Assembly: GCF_905171765.1 (NCBI RefSeq)
Contig: NC_053392.1
Location: forward strand, 499,392,556 to 499,456,555
Source of the DNA: Bufo bufo
Taxonomy: Eukaryota; Chordata; Amphibia; Anura; Bufonidae
DNA: 64,000 nucleotides
Direction: 5' to 3'
The notes beneath the pieces were generated by a model that did not search any database, was not told the DNA's origin, and saw nothing but the letters and a program-made list of their open reading frames with translations. The position numbers and the translations under genes were made by a program. This document shows, one piece after another, positions 33,001 through 44,951 of this stretch; positions within the stretch are counted from its first letter, which is position 1, and every line of letters begins with the position of its first letter.

Positions 33001-34866
33001 TGCGTGCTGCAGCTCATTTAACCCCTTCAGGACCCTGACATTTTTCACCTTATGGACCAGGCCATTTTTTGCAAATCTGACGTGTCACTTTATATGGTGA
33101 TAACTTTAAAACGCTTTTACGTATCCAAGCAATTCTGAGATTTCTCGTCACATATTGTACTTCATGACAGTGGTAAATTTGAGTCAAAATATTTCATTTT
33201 AATTTACAAAAAAAATACATTTACCAAAAATTTGTAAAAATTCTCAATTTTAAAAATTTCTCTGCTTTTAAAACACATAGTGATGCCTCCTAAAATAGTT
33301 ATTACTTTATATTTCTCATATGTCTACTTCATGTTTGGATCATTTTGTAAATGAGATTTTCTTTTTTTGGAACATTAGAAGGCTTAGAAGTTTCGAAGCA
33401 AATCTCTAAAAATTTCTAAAACCCACTTTTTTAAGGACCAGTTCAGGTCTGAGGTCACTTTGTGAGGCTTACATAAAAGAAAGAGTTTCACTTTTTTGGC
33501 AGATTTTCCATTTTAATCAATTTTTTCCAGTAACAAAGCAAGGGTCAACAGCCAAACAAAACTCATTATTTATTGCCCTGATTCTGTAGTTTACAGAAAC
33601 ACCCCATATGTGGTCGTAAACTGCTGTACGGGAACACGGCAGGGCACAGAAGGAAAGGAACGCCATATGGTTTTTGGAAGGCAGATTTCACTGGGATAAT
33701 TTTAAGTTGCCATGTCACATTTGATGAACCCCTGATGCACCCCTAGAGTAGAAACTCCAAAAAGTGACCCCATTTTGGAAACTACACCCCTCAAGGTATT
33801 CAAAACTAACTTTACAAACATTGTTAACCCTTTAGGTGTTCCACAAGAATTGAAGGAAAATGTAGAAGAAATTTCAGAATTTCACTTTTTTGGCAGATTT
33901 TCCATTTTAATCCAATTTATTCTGCTAACAAAGCAAGGGTTAACACCTCATATGTGGTCGTAAACTGCTGTACAGGCACACGGCAGGGCACAGAAGGAAA
34001 GGAACGCCATATGGTTTTTGGAAGGCAGATTTCAATAGGATAATTTTAAGTTGCCATGTCACATTTGAAGACCCCCCTGATGCACCCCTAGAGTAGAAAC
34101 TCCAAAAAAGTGACCCCATTTTGGAAAATACAGCCCTCAAGGTATTCAAAATTGGTTTTACAAACTTTTGTAACCCTTTAGGTGCTACACAAGAATTAAA
34201 GGAAAATGCAGATGAAATTTAAGAATTTCACTTTTTTGGCAGATTTCCCATTTTAATCCATTTTTTCCACTAACAAAGCAAGGGTTAACAGCCAAACAAA
34301 ACTCAATATTTATTGCCCTGATTCTGTAGTTTATAGAAACACCCCATATGTGGTCATAACTGCTGTACGGGCACACAACAGGGCTCAGAAGGAAAGGAAC
34401 GCCATATGGTTTTTGGAAGGCAGATTTTACTGGGATAATTTTAAGTTGCCATGTCACATATGAAGACCCCCTGATGCACCCCTAGAGTAGAAACTACAAA
34501 AAAGGGACCCCATTTCGGAAAATACACCCCTCAAGGTATTCAAAACTGATTTTACAAACTTTGTTCACCTTTTAGGTGTTCCACGAAAATTAAAGGAAAA
34601 TGTAGATGAAATTTCTGGATTTCACTTTTTTGGCAGATTTTCCATTTTTATCAATTTTTTCCAGTAACAAAGCAAGGGTTAACAGCCAAACAAAACTCAA
34701 TATTTATTGCCCTGATTCTGTAGTTTACAGAAACACCCCATATGTGGTCGTAAACTGCTGTACGGGCACATGGCAGGGCGCAAAAGGAAACGCCATATGG
34801 TTTTTGGAAGGCAGGTTTCAGTGGGATAATTTTAAGTTGCCATGTCACATTTGAAGACCCCCTGAT

Positions 34867-36364
34867 TAGGGCTGCAAAGATTACTCGATTGAATTGAGTA
34901 ATTCGACACAAAAAAATCCTCGATGCAAATTTTTTGCATCGAGGATTCGTTTGTGTCATGTGACCACGGAGCAGGATTGAAGTGCTTGCTATTACTTACC
35001 GCTCCGTGGTCACCCGCTGGCTCGCACCGCGCTTTCTTCTGACACATCGTCAAGTCATAGTGCACGCAAGCGCGCACTATGACTCAACGCTGTGTGACGT
35101 CAGGACAACAGTGCAGCGTGCAGAGAAGAAGATGAAGGAGCTGTGGAGCGGCGCCCCTACAGGAAAGGTAAGTACTGTCGCTGGGGACATGGCTAGGAAG
35201 GGGGAGATGGTGGCACTGGGGGGCAGTTGATGGCACTGGGGGGCAAGTTGGTGGCACTGGGGGGATAGTTGGTGGCACTGGGGGGAAAGTTGGTGGCACT
35301 GGGGGGCAAGCTGGTGGCACTGGGGGGCAAGCTGGTGGCACTGGGGGGCAGTTGGTGGCACAGGGGGGCAAGCTGGTGGCACTGGGGGGGAAAGCTGGTG
35401 GCACTGGGGGGCAAGCTTATGGCACCGGTGGGGAAGCTGATGGCACTGGGGGGAGCCTGATGGCACTGAGGGGGCAGCTGATGGCACTCGGGGGCAATCT
35501 GGAGGCACTAGGGGGCAAGGCTGGTGGCATTGGGGGGAAAGCTGGTGGCACTGGAGGGGCAAGCTGATGCCACTGGGGGGCAAACTGATCGCACTGGGGG
35601 GCAAGCTGATGGAACTGAAGGGAAGCTGATCACACTGGGGGGAGCCTGATGGCACTGATGACGCAGCTGATGGCACTGGGGGGCAAGCTGGAGGCACTGG
35701 GGGCAAGGCTGGTGGCACTGGGGGAAAAGCTGGTGGCACTGGAGGGGCAAGCTGATGCCACTGGGGGGCAAGCTGATGGCACTGAAGGGAAGCTGATCAC
35801 ACTGGGGGGAGCCTGATGGCACTAGGTGGCAGCTGATGGCACTGAGGGGCAGCTGATGGCACTGAGGGGGCAGCTGATGGCACTGAGGGGGCAGCTGATA
35901 GCACTGAGGGGGCAGCTGATGGCACTGGGGTTGCAGCTGATGTCACTGGGGCGGCAGCTGGTGGCACTGGGGTGGCAGCTGGTGGCACTGGGGAGCAGCT
36001 GATAGCACTGAGGGGGCAGCTGATGGCACTAGGGGGCAGCTGATGGCACTGGGGTGGGGAAGAGCTGAAGACACTGGGGGAACGGAGCTGATGGCATGGG
36101 GGGGGAGCTGATGGCACTGGGGGATAGTGGAGCTGATGGCACTGGGGGGAACGGAGCTGATGGCACTGGGGGGAACTGATTCACTTGGGCTGATCGCACA
36201 GGAAGGAACAAAGGGTGTTGGGGACTGATGGCAGGGGGTCTGATGAGTTTTTATAAAGGAAAACAGTGTATTAATTCATTTTTTCTTATTAGATTACTCT
36301 ATTAATTGTGAACAATAATCGATAGAATACTCGATTTCTAAAATAATCGTTTACTGCAGCCCTA
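34867..36364. mobile_element. 1,498-bp hAT element nested in family I
   Basis: The perfect ends TAGGGCTGCA and TGCAGCCCTA are flanked by CCCCTGAT on both sides (34859-34866, 36365-36372), an 8-bp hAT duplication. Neighbouring host modules read GACCCCCTGATGCACCCCTA uninterrupted. It contains a hairpin (ATCCTCGATGCAAA and complement, 34,916-34,946) and a minisatellite. No transposase. Confidence 0.95.
35200..36180. repeat. Minisatellite, about 21-bp unit, inside the hAT
   Basis: Over 40 copies of GGCACTGGGGGGCAAGCTGGT with variants. Because 21 is divisible by three, both strands have long open frames (Pro/Ser/Gln-rich or Gly-rich) that are artefacts. A roughly 180-bp segment is duplicated within it (35,455-35,640 and 35,640-35,820). 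Confidence 0.95.
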
Positions 36365-36884
36365 CCCCTGATGCACTCCTAGAGTAGACACTCCAAAAAA
36401 GTGAACCCATTTTGGAAAATACACCCCTCAAGGTATTCAAAACTGATTTTACAAACTTTGGTAACCCTTTAGGTGTTCCACAAAAATTAAAGGAAAATGT
36501 AGATGAAATTTCAGAATTTCATTTTGGCAGATTTTCCATTAGAATCTATTTTTTCCAGAAACAAAGCAAGGGTTAACAGCCAAACAAAACTCAATATTTA
36601 TTGCCCTGATTCTGTAGTTTACAGAAACACCCCATATGTGGTCGTAAACTGCTGTACAGGCACACGGCAGAGTGCAGAAGGAAAGGAACGCCATATGGTT
36701 TTTGGAGGCCAGATTTCACTGGGTTAATTTTAAGTTGCCATGTCACATTTTAAGACCCCCTGATTCACCCCTAGAGTAGAAACTATATTACACTTTTTGT
36801 GAGGCAAGGTAACAAAAAAATAGCTGTTTTGGCACCGGTTTTATTTCTTGTTATTTACAATGTTCATCTGACAGGTTAGATCAT

Positions 36885-37079
36885 CATCAGTGCTTGACAA
36901 AGACTCGTGTTTGAGTCGAAACCTGTCAATTTTGTTCCTCCATGTGCGAATAAAAGGATAAAAGCTGCATCCAATACAACGAGTGCCGGTCTTCTTTGTT
37001 TTTGGATTGATGGGACGCTGACGCTGGACGCGTGCACCGCTCACTATACATACGGAGTGTCGGCTGATTTTCTTCTGTG
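36885..37079 (+). mobile_element. 195-bp retro-insertion starting with a hammerhead-like motif
   Basis: AGGTTAGATCAT at 36873-36884 and 37080-37091 is a 12-bp target duplication within a 340-bp repeat. The insert begins in the ribozyme-like motif and runs through AATAAAAGGATAAAAGCTGC to CTTCTG. No terminal inverted repeats. A variable TSD suggests a retroelement, possibly Penelope-like or a SINE-like derivative. Confidence 0.75.
36888..36928 (+). ncRNA. Hammerhead-ribozyme-like motif 3 (degenerate)
   Basis: Reads TTGACAA, extra A, helix II GACTC/GAGTC with loop GTGTTT, GAAA, then ACCTGT and C. Against CTGANGA, C3 and G8 are changed and helix I does not pair well, so cleavage is unlikely, yet helix II is perfect and differs from motifs 1 and 2. 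Confidence 0.4.
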
Positions 37080-37089
37080 AGGTTAGATC

Positions 37090-38120
37090 ATGTGGCATTT
37101 TTATTGAGCAGGTTGTTACGGACGCGACAATACCAAATATGGTTGTTTGTTTCAGTTTTACATAATCAAGCATTTTTAAAAAAAATATTTTTTAGTGTCT
37201 CCATATTCTGAGAGCCATATTTTTTGGATGATTGTCCTAGGTAGGGTCTCATTTATTGCGGAATGAGATGACGGTTTGATTGGTACGATTTTGTGGTGCG
37301 TATTACTTTTTGATCGCTTGGTATTACACTTTTTGTGATGTAAGGTGACAAAACATGGCTTTTTTTACACCGTTTTTATTTTTATTTTTTTACGGTGTTC
37401 ACCTGAGGGATTAGTTCATGTGATATTTTTAGAGCAGGTTCTTAGAAAAAAAAATGATGTTTAGTGTCTGAGAGCCATAGTTTTTTTTATTTTTTGGACG
37501 ATTCTTAGTTTGAGTCTCATTATTTGCGGGATGATATGGTGGTTTCATTGGTATGATTTTGGGGTGCGTATGACTTCTTGATCACTTGGTATTACACTTT
37601 TTGTGAAGTAAGGTGACAAAAAATGGCTTTTTTGACACCGTTTTTATTATATCTTTTTTACAATGTCCACCTGAGGGGTTAGGTCATGTGGTATTTTTAT
37701 AGAGCAGGTTGTTACGGACACGGCGATACCTAATATGTCAACTTTTTTTTATATTTAACACAATAAAAGCATTTTTTTAACAAAAAAATCATGTTTTAGT
37801 GTCTCCATAGTCTGGGAGCCATAGTTTTTTGTTTTTTTTTGGCGATTGTCTTAGGTAGGGGCTCGTTTTTTGCGGGATGAGGTAACAGATTAGTACTATT
37901 CTGGGGGTCATACACCTTTTTGTCTGCTTGGTGTTGCACTTTTAGTGATGTAAGATGACAAAAAATGGTTTTTATTTTATTTTTTTGACGGTGTTTACCT
38001 GAGGGGTGAGGTCATGTGATATTTTTATAGAGCCGGTCAATACGGACACGGTGATACCTAATATGTCTACTTTTCTCTTTTTCCCTATTTTTTTTACAAT
38101 TTTTTTTACTTTATTTTGGG
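37090..38120. repeat. 340-bp repeats in family I
   Basis: Three further copies of the unit described at 8.5-9.8 kb (GGTTAGATCATGTGGCATTT, GGAATGAGATGACGGTTTGA). They are followed by a partial copy near 38,430-38,480. Confidence 0.85.
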
Positions 38121-39036
38121 AAAAGGACGCTTTTTTTTTTTTTTTTGCTTGAAATTTTTATTATTAAAAAAAACACATTTATTTCCACTTTTTATATTTG
38201 TCCCACTGTGGGACTTCACCTTTTCAGGGTTTGATCCCTGTTTCAATTCAGTACATTATGTATTGTACTGAATTGAACTGTCGGGGTCTTACACAGTGAG
38301 ACGTTAAAAGTTGCTTAGGAGACCCAACCCTCAGGCTGGATCTCCTGGGCTTCCATAGCTGGCAGGCTCCAATGCCTGTGTAAGGCTTCAGGGCTGCCAT
38401 GGCAACCATCGGCCCCCTGACAGTTTTTATTTTATTTTATTTTTCAATGGTGTTCATCTGAGGGGTTAGGTCATGTAAAGAGCCGGTCGATACTCTACTT
38501 TTCTTTTTTCCCCTATCATTTACAAAAAATTTTTTACTTTATTTTGGGAAAAGGATGCTTTTTTTTACACTTGAAACTTAATTTTTTTAACTTCTTTTTT
38601 CAAAAAATTAAATTTCCACTCTGGGACTTCAACTTTTGGGGGTCTGATCCCTTTACAATGCATCACAATACTTCTGTATTGTAATGTATTGGCTAAAGTG
38701 TATTACACACTGCAATACACTTACAGCCTTCCTGCCTGTGAGATCCAGGGGGCTGGATCTCACAGGCTGTCACGGAAGGCAGCCACGATGCCTAAGGATG
38801 CAGCGCGGGAACCTGATGGCCACACCTTACCCTGCAGGATCCCGCACGTGCCGCGGTCAGCACTGACCGCGGCAGTGCGAGGGTTAATACGCTGGCATCT
38901 GTGTTTTTACCGATGTCACCGCATACAGCAGGTGTCGGGCTATCAGTGACTGCCGGACCGCTGCAGCTGATCGGGCGGGCGCAGCTCCTGCCCCCGCCCG
39001 ATCAGCCCGCCGTACATGTACGATGCTGGTCCTTAA

Positions 39037-39401
39037 AGGGAACCTGTCACCGGGATTTTGGGTATAGAGCTGAGGACATGGGTTGCTAGATGGCCACTAG
39101 CACATCCGCACCTACGTCCTCATAGCACTGTGTGCTTTTATTGTGTAAACAAAAACAATTTGATACATATGCATATTAACATGAAAGAGTCATATCTTAC
39201 TTGTGTGACCAGAGAAGACCAGAGTGACCATATTTTCAAGCTCTGACTCATCTCAGGTTAATTTGCATATGTATCAAATCGGTTTTTATACACAATAAAA
39301 GCATACAGAGCTAAGGGGACTGGGTATTGCGGATGTGCTAGCGGCGATCTAGCAACCCATGTCCTCAGCTGTATACCCAAAATCCCGGTGACAGGTTCCC
39401 T
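39037..39401. mobile_element. 365-bp TTAA foldback MITE
   Basis: The ends AGGGAACCTGTCACCGGGAT and its complement form long inverted repeats (through CTGAGGACATGGGTTGCTAG). TTAA lies at 39033-39036. The right TTAA is split (TTA 39402-39404, A 39715) by the next MITE. Confidence 0.85.
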
Positions 39402-39404
39402 TTA

Positions 39405-39711
39405 GGCTCCATTCACACGTCCGCAAAATGGGTCTGCATCCTTTCCGCAATTTTGCAGAATGGTTGCGGACCCATTCATTCTCTATGGGGACGGAATGGA
39501 TGTGGACAGCACACAGTGTGCTGTCTGCAGCCGCAATTGCGGAGCGCGGCCCCGATTTTGGGTCCGCAGCTCCGCAAAAAGATAGAGCATGTCCTATTCT
39601 TGTCCGCAGCTTGCGGACAAGAATAGGCATTTCTATGGGGGTGACGGGCTGGTGTGTTGCGGACCCGCAATTTGCGGGTCCGCAACACACCACGGACGTG
39701 TGAATGTAGCC
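39405..39711. mobile_element. 307-bp TTA MITE inserted in the neighbour's TTAA
   Basis: The ends GGCTCCATTCACACGTCCG and CGGACGTGTGAATGTAGCC are flanked by TTA (39402-39404, 39712-39714), a Harbinger-type 3-bp duplication. Internal palindromes: TTGTCCGCAGCTTGCGGACAA, shortened here, and GGACCCGCAATTTGCGGGTC. Confidence 0.8.
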
Positions 39712-39766
39712 TTAAGTCACGACCACCAGCACCGTACATGTACGGCGCGGGTCCTTATGGGGTTAA

Positions 39767-40197
39767 ATTCTATGCAGCCAATGTAGATAGAAGTCCTGCG
39801 GATTGGGGGTATGGAGGACTTGGGACTCCTATTTTAGTAATCATAGGGACCCCTGTGGTGGTCCTCCCAGTAAACATACATTTCTTACCCCTCCTGTGAA
39901 TAGGTGATAACTGATAAATGTTCTTAGTGGGAATATTCCTTTATTGGTTAATATTGTGGCTCGCAGTTTTTATATTAAATTGGGTGTTTGGCTTAGAAAG
40001 TGCATTTTCAAATACCCCATTAGAAAATTTTAAAGTCTCACCATTCAGGACCCCCATCAATTATCCAAAGGGGAGAGTAGCTGCAAAGACTGTCTCTTGT
40101 TCTTACACAGACAAGCCTGAATCGGGCAATGCTACATTCCCCTTGTTGTATTGCAGGGAAACTGAATAAGATTTATTAAAGGGGTTTTCTGGGAGTC
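39767..40197. other. Intergenic, no gene seen
   Basis: About 430 bp without a recognised repeat or exon. Confidence 0.5.
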
Positions 40198-40728
40198 TTA
40201 GGCTCCTTTCACATGGGCGTTACAGATTGGGGCCGGATAGAATGCGGGTGCGTGGCGGGGAAATCGTGCGAGTGAGCACACAATTTCAGTCAGTTTTGAC
40301 TGCGACTGCGTTGCGTGGTTCAGTTTTTTCCGCGCGAGTGCAATGCATTTTGCACGCACGTGAGAAAAAACTAAATGTGGTACCCAGATCCGAACTTCTT
40401 CAATGAAGTTCGGGTTTGGGTTAGTTGTAGTGTAGATTTTATTATTTTATCTTATAACATGGTTATAAGGGAAAATAATAGCATTCTTTAATACAGAATT
40501 AATACAGAATACAGTAGAAGGTCAATTGAGGGTTAAAAAAATAAAAAATAAATTAACTCACCTCCTCCATAGCTGCCCGTCTCTGCTCTTTCTTCAAGAC
40601 CTGTGGTGACATCACTGAGCTCATCACATGTTCCAATCACATGGTCCATCACCATGGTGATGGACCATGTGATTGGACCATGTGATGTGACGTCACCACA
40701 GGTCCTTTAGCCGGCAGCTCATGATTAA

Positions 40729-41362
40729 AGGGATTCTGTCACCTCGTTTTCGGTTATAGAGCTGCGGACATGCATGGCTAGATCGCCGCTAGCATGTCCG
40801 CAATATACCGGTCCTATAGGGCTGTGTCCTTTTATTTAGTTTAAAAAATGATTTTAGAGATATGTAAATGAGCTTTGTAAGGTGCCAAAGGGGCTGTACG
40901 AACCTTCCTGGTGCACAGTCACGCCCCCCTGTGAAGGAGCCCAGCACCGCCTATGTCCTCCGAATCTCCTCCTTTCATCACAGTTAGATTGCCGTAATCT
41001 CGCGATGCGCAGTTCCTTCCCTGAGGCTGATGCCAGTACAGGGAAGGAACACTATACCGGCACTGCGCATGCACAAGCTCGCGCATCGCAAGATTAAGGC
41101 AATCTAACTGTGATGAAAGGAGGAGATTCGGAGGACATAAGCGGTGCTGGGCTCCTTCACAGGGGGTCATGGCTGGGCACCAGGAAGGTTCGTACAACCC
41201 CTTGGGCACCTTACAAAGCTCATTTACATATCTCTAAAATCATTTTTTAAACTAAATAAAAGCACACAGCCCTATAGGACTGGTATATTGCGGACATGCT
41301 AGCGGCGATCTAGCCATGCATGTCCGCAACTCTATAACCGAAAACGAAGTGACAGAATCCTT
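40729..41362. mobile_element. 634-bp TTAA foldback MITE
   Basis: TTAA at 40725-40728 and 41363-41366. The ends AGGGATTCTGTCACCTCGTT and its complement continue as a palindrome over nearly the full length, with GGACATGCATGGCTAGATCG and complement, around 41,045. Same family as 39037-39401. Two opposite-strand frames share the same start, MPKGLYEPSWC, because of the palindrome. Confidence 0.9.
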
Positions 41363-41480
41363 TTAAAGAAGTAAGAAGAGATAGACAACTACGCGATCAA
41401 GAGGAGGAAGTGAGTTAATTTTTTTTTATTTTTAATCCCTCAATCCACATTTCACATTTTACTTAGCATTCTGTATTGAG

Positions 41481-42855
41481 TTGTTGCGATACCAAATTTT
41501 TTATTCGATTTCGATACCATAAAAAAGTATTGCAATAATCGATACCATTCGATACCACACGAAAAAAATAAACCAAAAAAGCCACGTGCATTCCGCATTT
41601 TTAAAAAAAATTTTTTTTTCTATTTTAATAGTTTGGACTTTTCGGACGTGGCGATATGTTTATTTATTTATTGTTTATATATTTTATATGTGATTTATAC
41701 TTAATATTTTGGTGGGGTGTTTTTTTTTTTTACTTTTTATTTAATAACTATTTCCCCCTTTAGGAGCTAGAACCTGGGATTTTTTCATCCCTTGTCTTAT
41801 TCACCCTGATAGAGCTCTATCAGGGTGAATAGGACTTCACACACTCCCTGCTGCTCTGTGCTCTGTTCACACAGCAGCAGGGAGATGACTATGGCAGCCA
41901 GGGCTTCAGTAGCGTCCTGGCTGCCATGGTAACTCATCGAAGCCCCAGGATTACATTGCTGGGGCTCCGATCAGAACTGCCACTGCCACCAATGAGGAGG
42001 GGAGGGGACCCTGTGGCCACTGCCACCAATGATTTTAATACTGGGCGGGTTGAGGGGGGAGGGGGCACTGAGCCACCAATGATTTTAATACGGGGGAGGT
42101 TGAGGGGGGGCAGGCGCACTGCGCCACCAATGATTCTAATACTGGGGGGAGGGGGGCGCACTGCGCCACCAATTATAATTAACCTTTTATACAGGAGGCG
42201 GGTACTGGCAGCAAGTCAGCGGCAGTCAACCCTCAGGTGCCGCACCTGAGGGGTTAACTACCGCTGATCGCAGCTCCCTGTGGAAGGCAGGGTGCCGGCT
42301 ATGCGATTCTGCTGCCGGCACCCGCCTCGTTTAAGATGACCTTTCGGGGGTTCGGACTTTGTTAAGTTACCAGGCTACATAGAGCGGCGCCCAGGGATCT
42401 CCCTGCACCTACAATTATTCCTGGGCGCTGCTCCGTTTGCCCGCTGTGTCCCAGTTACAGTCTCCTGCTCTGTACGCTAATTACTACTATCGGAGCGATG
42501 GGGAGGAGACATCAGCTTCTTTCCTGAAGGAACGCCCAGAAGAGAAGCTGATGTCTCCTCCCTATCGCTCCGATAGTAGTAATTGGTGGCGCAGTGCGCC
42601 CTCCCCTCCTCCGCCCCTCTCTCTCAATTGGTGGCAGCGGCAGCAGCGGCACAGGGGGGAGAAAGAGACTGCTTCCTTCTCCCCTGTGCTGCCGAGGGAA
42701 CATGAGCGCGCTCACAGCAGCACGCTCATGTTCAGAGATACTAGACTGCGCAGAAGCGCAGGCCAGTATCCAAAAAATGGAAATCCAGGTATCGTATCGA
42801 TACCGGGACAAAAGTATCGATTGGGTATCGAAATTTCGATACCCGCAACAACGCT
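41481..42855. mobile_element. Nested element with TTGTTGCG ends
   Basis: The left end TTGTTGCGATACC and right end TACCCGCAACAA are inverted. ATTGAG flanks both sides, possibly part of an 8-bp hAT duplication. The ends hold repeated CGATACC motifs. Inside are GGCGGG-rich quasi-repeats (CCACCAATGATTTTAATA) and fragments like the 62-kb MITE (AGAGCGGCGCCC). Confidence 0.6.
42476..42586. repeat. Hairpin inside the nested element
   Basis: AATTACTACTATCGGAGCGA and complement, with GGAGACATCAGCTTCT arms around a loop of about 20 bases. Confidence 0.85.
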
Positions 42856-43217
42856 AATTGAGAATGCTATTATTTTCCCTTATAAAAATGTTATAAGGGG
42901 AAATAATAAAGATCGGGTCCCCATCCCGATCGTCACCTAGCAACCATGGGTGAAAATCACACCACATCCGCACTTGCTTGCGGATGCTTGTGATTTTCAC
43001 ACAGCCCCATTCACTTCAATGGGGCCTGCGTTGCGTGAAAAACAAACAAAATAGACCATGCTACGATTTTCACGCAACGCACAAGTGATGCGTGAAAATT
43101 ACCGCTCATGTGCACAGCCCCATAGAAATGAATGGGTCCGGATTCAGTGCGGGTGCAATGCGCTCACCTTACGCATTGCACCCATGTGGAAATCTCGCCC
43201 GTGTGAAAGAGGCCTTA

Positions 43218-44166
43218 GGCCTCATGCACACGACCGTTGTGTGCATCCGTGGCCGTTGTTCCGTCTTCCGTGATTTTCTGCGGACCCATTGAGTTTCAAT
43301 GGGTCCGTTGAAAACTCGGAAAATGCACCGTTGTTCATCCGCGGCCGTGATCCGTGTTTCCTGTCTGGCAAAAAAACACGGATGCACACAAGATTGGCAT
43401 CCGCGTCCGTGATCTCTGGCCGTTGGCAACTTTTACACAGACGGATCGCAGATCCGTCTGCATAAAAGCTTTTTCAGATATGAGTTTTCACTTCGTGAAA
43501 ACTCATATCCGACAGTATATTCTAACACAGAGGCGTTCCCATAGTGATGGGGACGCTTCAAGTTAGAATATACTGAGAACTGTGTACATGACTGCCCCCT
43601 GCTGCCTGACAGCACCCGATCTTTTACAGGGGGCTGTGATCCGCACAATTAACCCCTCAGGTGCGGCACCTAAAGGGTTAATTGTGCGTATCATAGCCCC
43701 CTGTAAGAGATCAGGTGCTGCCAGGCAGGAGGGGGCAGACCCCCTCCCTCCCCAATATTATATTCATTGGTGGCCAGTGCGGCCTCCCCTCTCCCCCAGT
43801 TAAAATCACATTCCGAATCCCCCATGATTGGTGGCCAGTGCGGCCTCACCTCTCCCCCACCCCCACCCCCTATGGTATATTAACTCCTGACTTTACATTG
43901 AAAGTCAATGGGGGAAGGATCCGTTTGCAATTGCACCATATTGTGTCAACGTCAAACGGATCCGTCCACATTGACTTGCATTGTAAGTCAGGACGGATCC
44001 GTTTGGCTCCGCACGGCCAGGCGGACACCAAAACAACTTTTTTTTCATGTCCGTGGATCCTCCAAAAATCAAGGAAGACCCACGGACGAAAAAACGGTCA
44101 CGGATCACGGACCAACGGAACCCCGTTTTGCGGACCGCGAAAAAATACTGTCGTGTGCATGAGGCC
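43218..44166. mobile_element. 949-bp MITE with GGCCTCATGCACACGAC ends
   Basis: Perfectly inverted ends GGCCTCATGCACACGAC and GTCGTGTGCATGAGGCC. It abuts the preceding MITE with only TTA between them. An inverted pair (GATATGAGTTTTCACTTCGT and complement) is near 43,480, and GGTGCGGCACCTAAAGGG palindromes near 43,660. Non-coding. Confidence 0.8.
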
Positions 44167-44169
44167 TAA

Positions 44170-44540
44170 TAATGATGATCTGTTCTCTGGATAGGTCATC
44201 AGTATCTGATCGTGGGGGTCTGACACCCAGGACCCCCACCGATCAGTTGTAGGAGAAGGCACTGGTGCTCACAGTAGTGCCATAGCCTTCTCACAGCTCA
44301 CAAGCACAGTGGCGTACATTGTATAGCGGCTGTGTTTGGTATTACAGCTCAACCCCAATTAACTTCAATGGTGCTGAGCTATGCCTAGGCCATATGACTG
44401 ATGAAAGTGACATCACATGACCTAGGGAAATCTGTGAGAAGGCGGTGGCATTACTGCGAGCACAGTGCCTTCTTAGAAAGCTGATCAGTGGGGGACTCGG
44501 GTGATCAGATACTCCGGAAAACTTCTTTAAGACCAGTGTT
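44170..44540. mobile_element. Probable TTAA MITE relic
   Basis: TCTGGATAGGTCATCAGTAT, GGGGGTCTGACACCCAGGAC and the right part CCGGAAAACTTCTTTAAG resemble the MITE at 49045-49372 (in inverted order). The ends are degraded. Confidence 0.5.
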
Positions 44541-44555
44541 GTGTACAACGGTCTT

Positions 44556-44951
44556 AAGGCACCTTTACACTGAACAAATTAGCAGGCGATTGTCGTGAAG
44601 GAAGCATTCCATCCAGGCAAGCGCCTGCTCGTTAGTGAAGGAGACCTCTGCATTTACATGCAGCGATCTCCTCCACAGTATGGGGAGTCGGGGACGAGCG
44701 ATGGCATTAGAGTCATTGTTTGCCAGCAGCAGAGCATGTTTAGACTACACGATCTGCTGCCAGCAAACAATGATTTTGGTGTCCGCACAAACAACTATAT
44801 TACCCCGTGAACAAGTGTGTCGCTCACTCACCCAAATAATTGGCTACGCCTTTACACCGGCAAATAATCGCTAATGAGCGTTCCTGCGAAAGCTTGTTAG
44901 CGAGTATCTGGCCGATTCTCTTAATTTGCCAATTATTAAAAGGTGCCTCTA
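44556..44951. mobile_element. Probable MITE, AGGCACCTTTACAC ends
   Basis: The left AGGCACCTTTACACTG and right AAAAGGTGCCT are imperfect inverted ends. GTTTGCCAGCAGCAGAGCAT and GATCTGCTGCCAGCAAACAA form a hairpin at about 44,718-44,772. Confidence 0.55.

Larger units (their letters stand above)
33022..39762. mobile_element. Family I TTAA element, full length with nested insertions
   Basis: TTAA at 33018-33021 and 39763-39766 flanks inverted ends CCCCTTCAGGACCC and GGGTCCTTATGGGG (11 of 14 match). Four direct modules of about 400 bp carry CATATGTGGTCGTAAACTGC and CACCCCTAGAGTAGAAACTC (33,480-34,860, then 36,365-36,785). 340-bp repeats follow (36,800-38,100), then a GC-rich right end. The TTAA target fits piggyBac-type transposition. 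No transposase is encoded. Confidence 0.8.
40201..43214. mobile_element. 3-kb TTA MITE (GGCYYCTTTCACAC family) with nested elements
   Basis: The ends GGCTCCTTTCACATGGGCG and CGCCCGTGTGAAAGAGGCC are flanked by TTA (40198-40200, 43215-43217). It shares internal CTTATAACATGGTTATAAGG and the AAAATCGCA/ACGCAACGC blocks with 51935-52887 and 60184-61324. Most of its length is two nested elements. PIF/Harbinger-type by its target. Confidence 0.8.

Noticed and set aside
35077..36211. Proline/serine/glutamine-rich frames
   Set aside because: They read the 21-bp minisatellite inside a hAT element.
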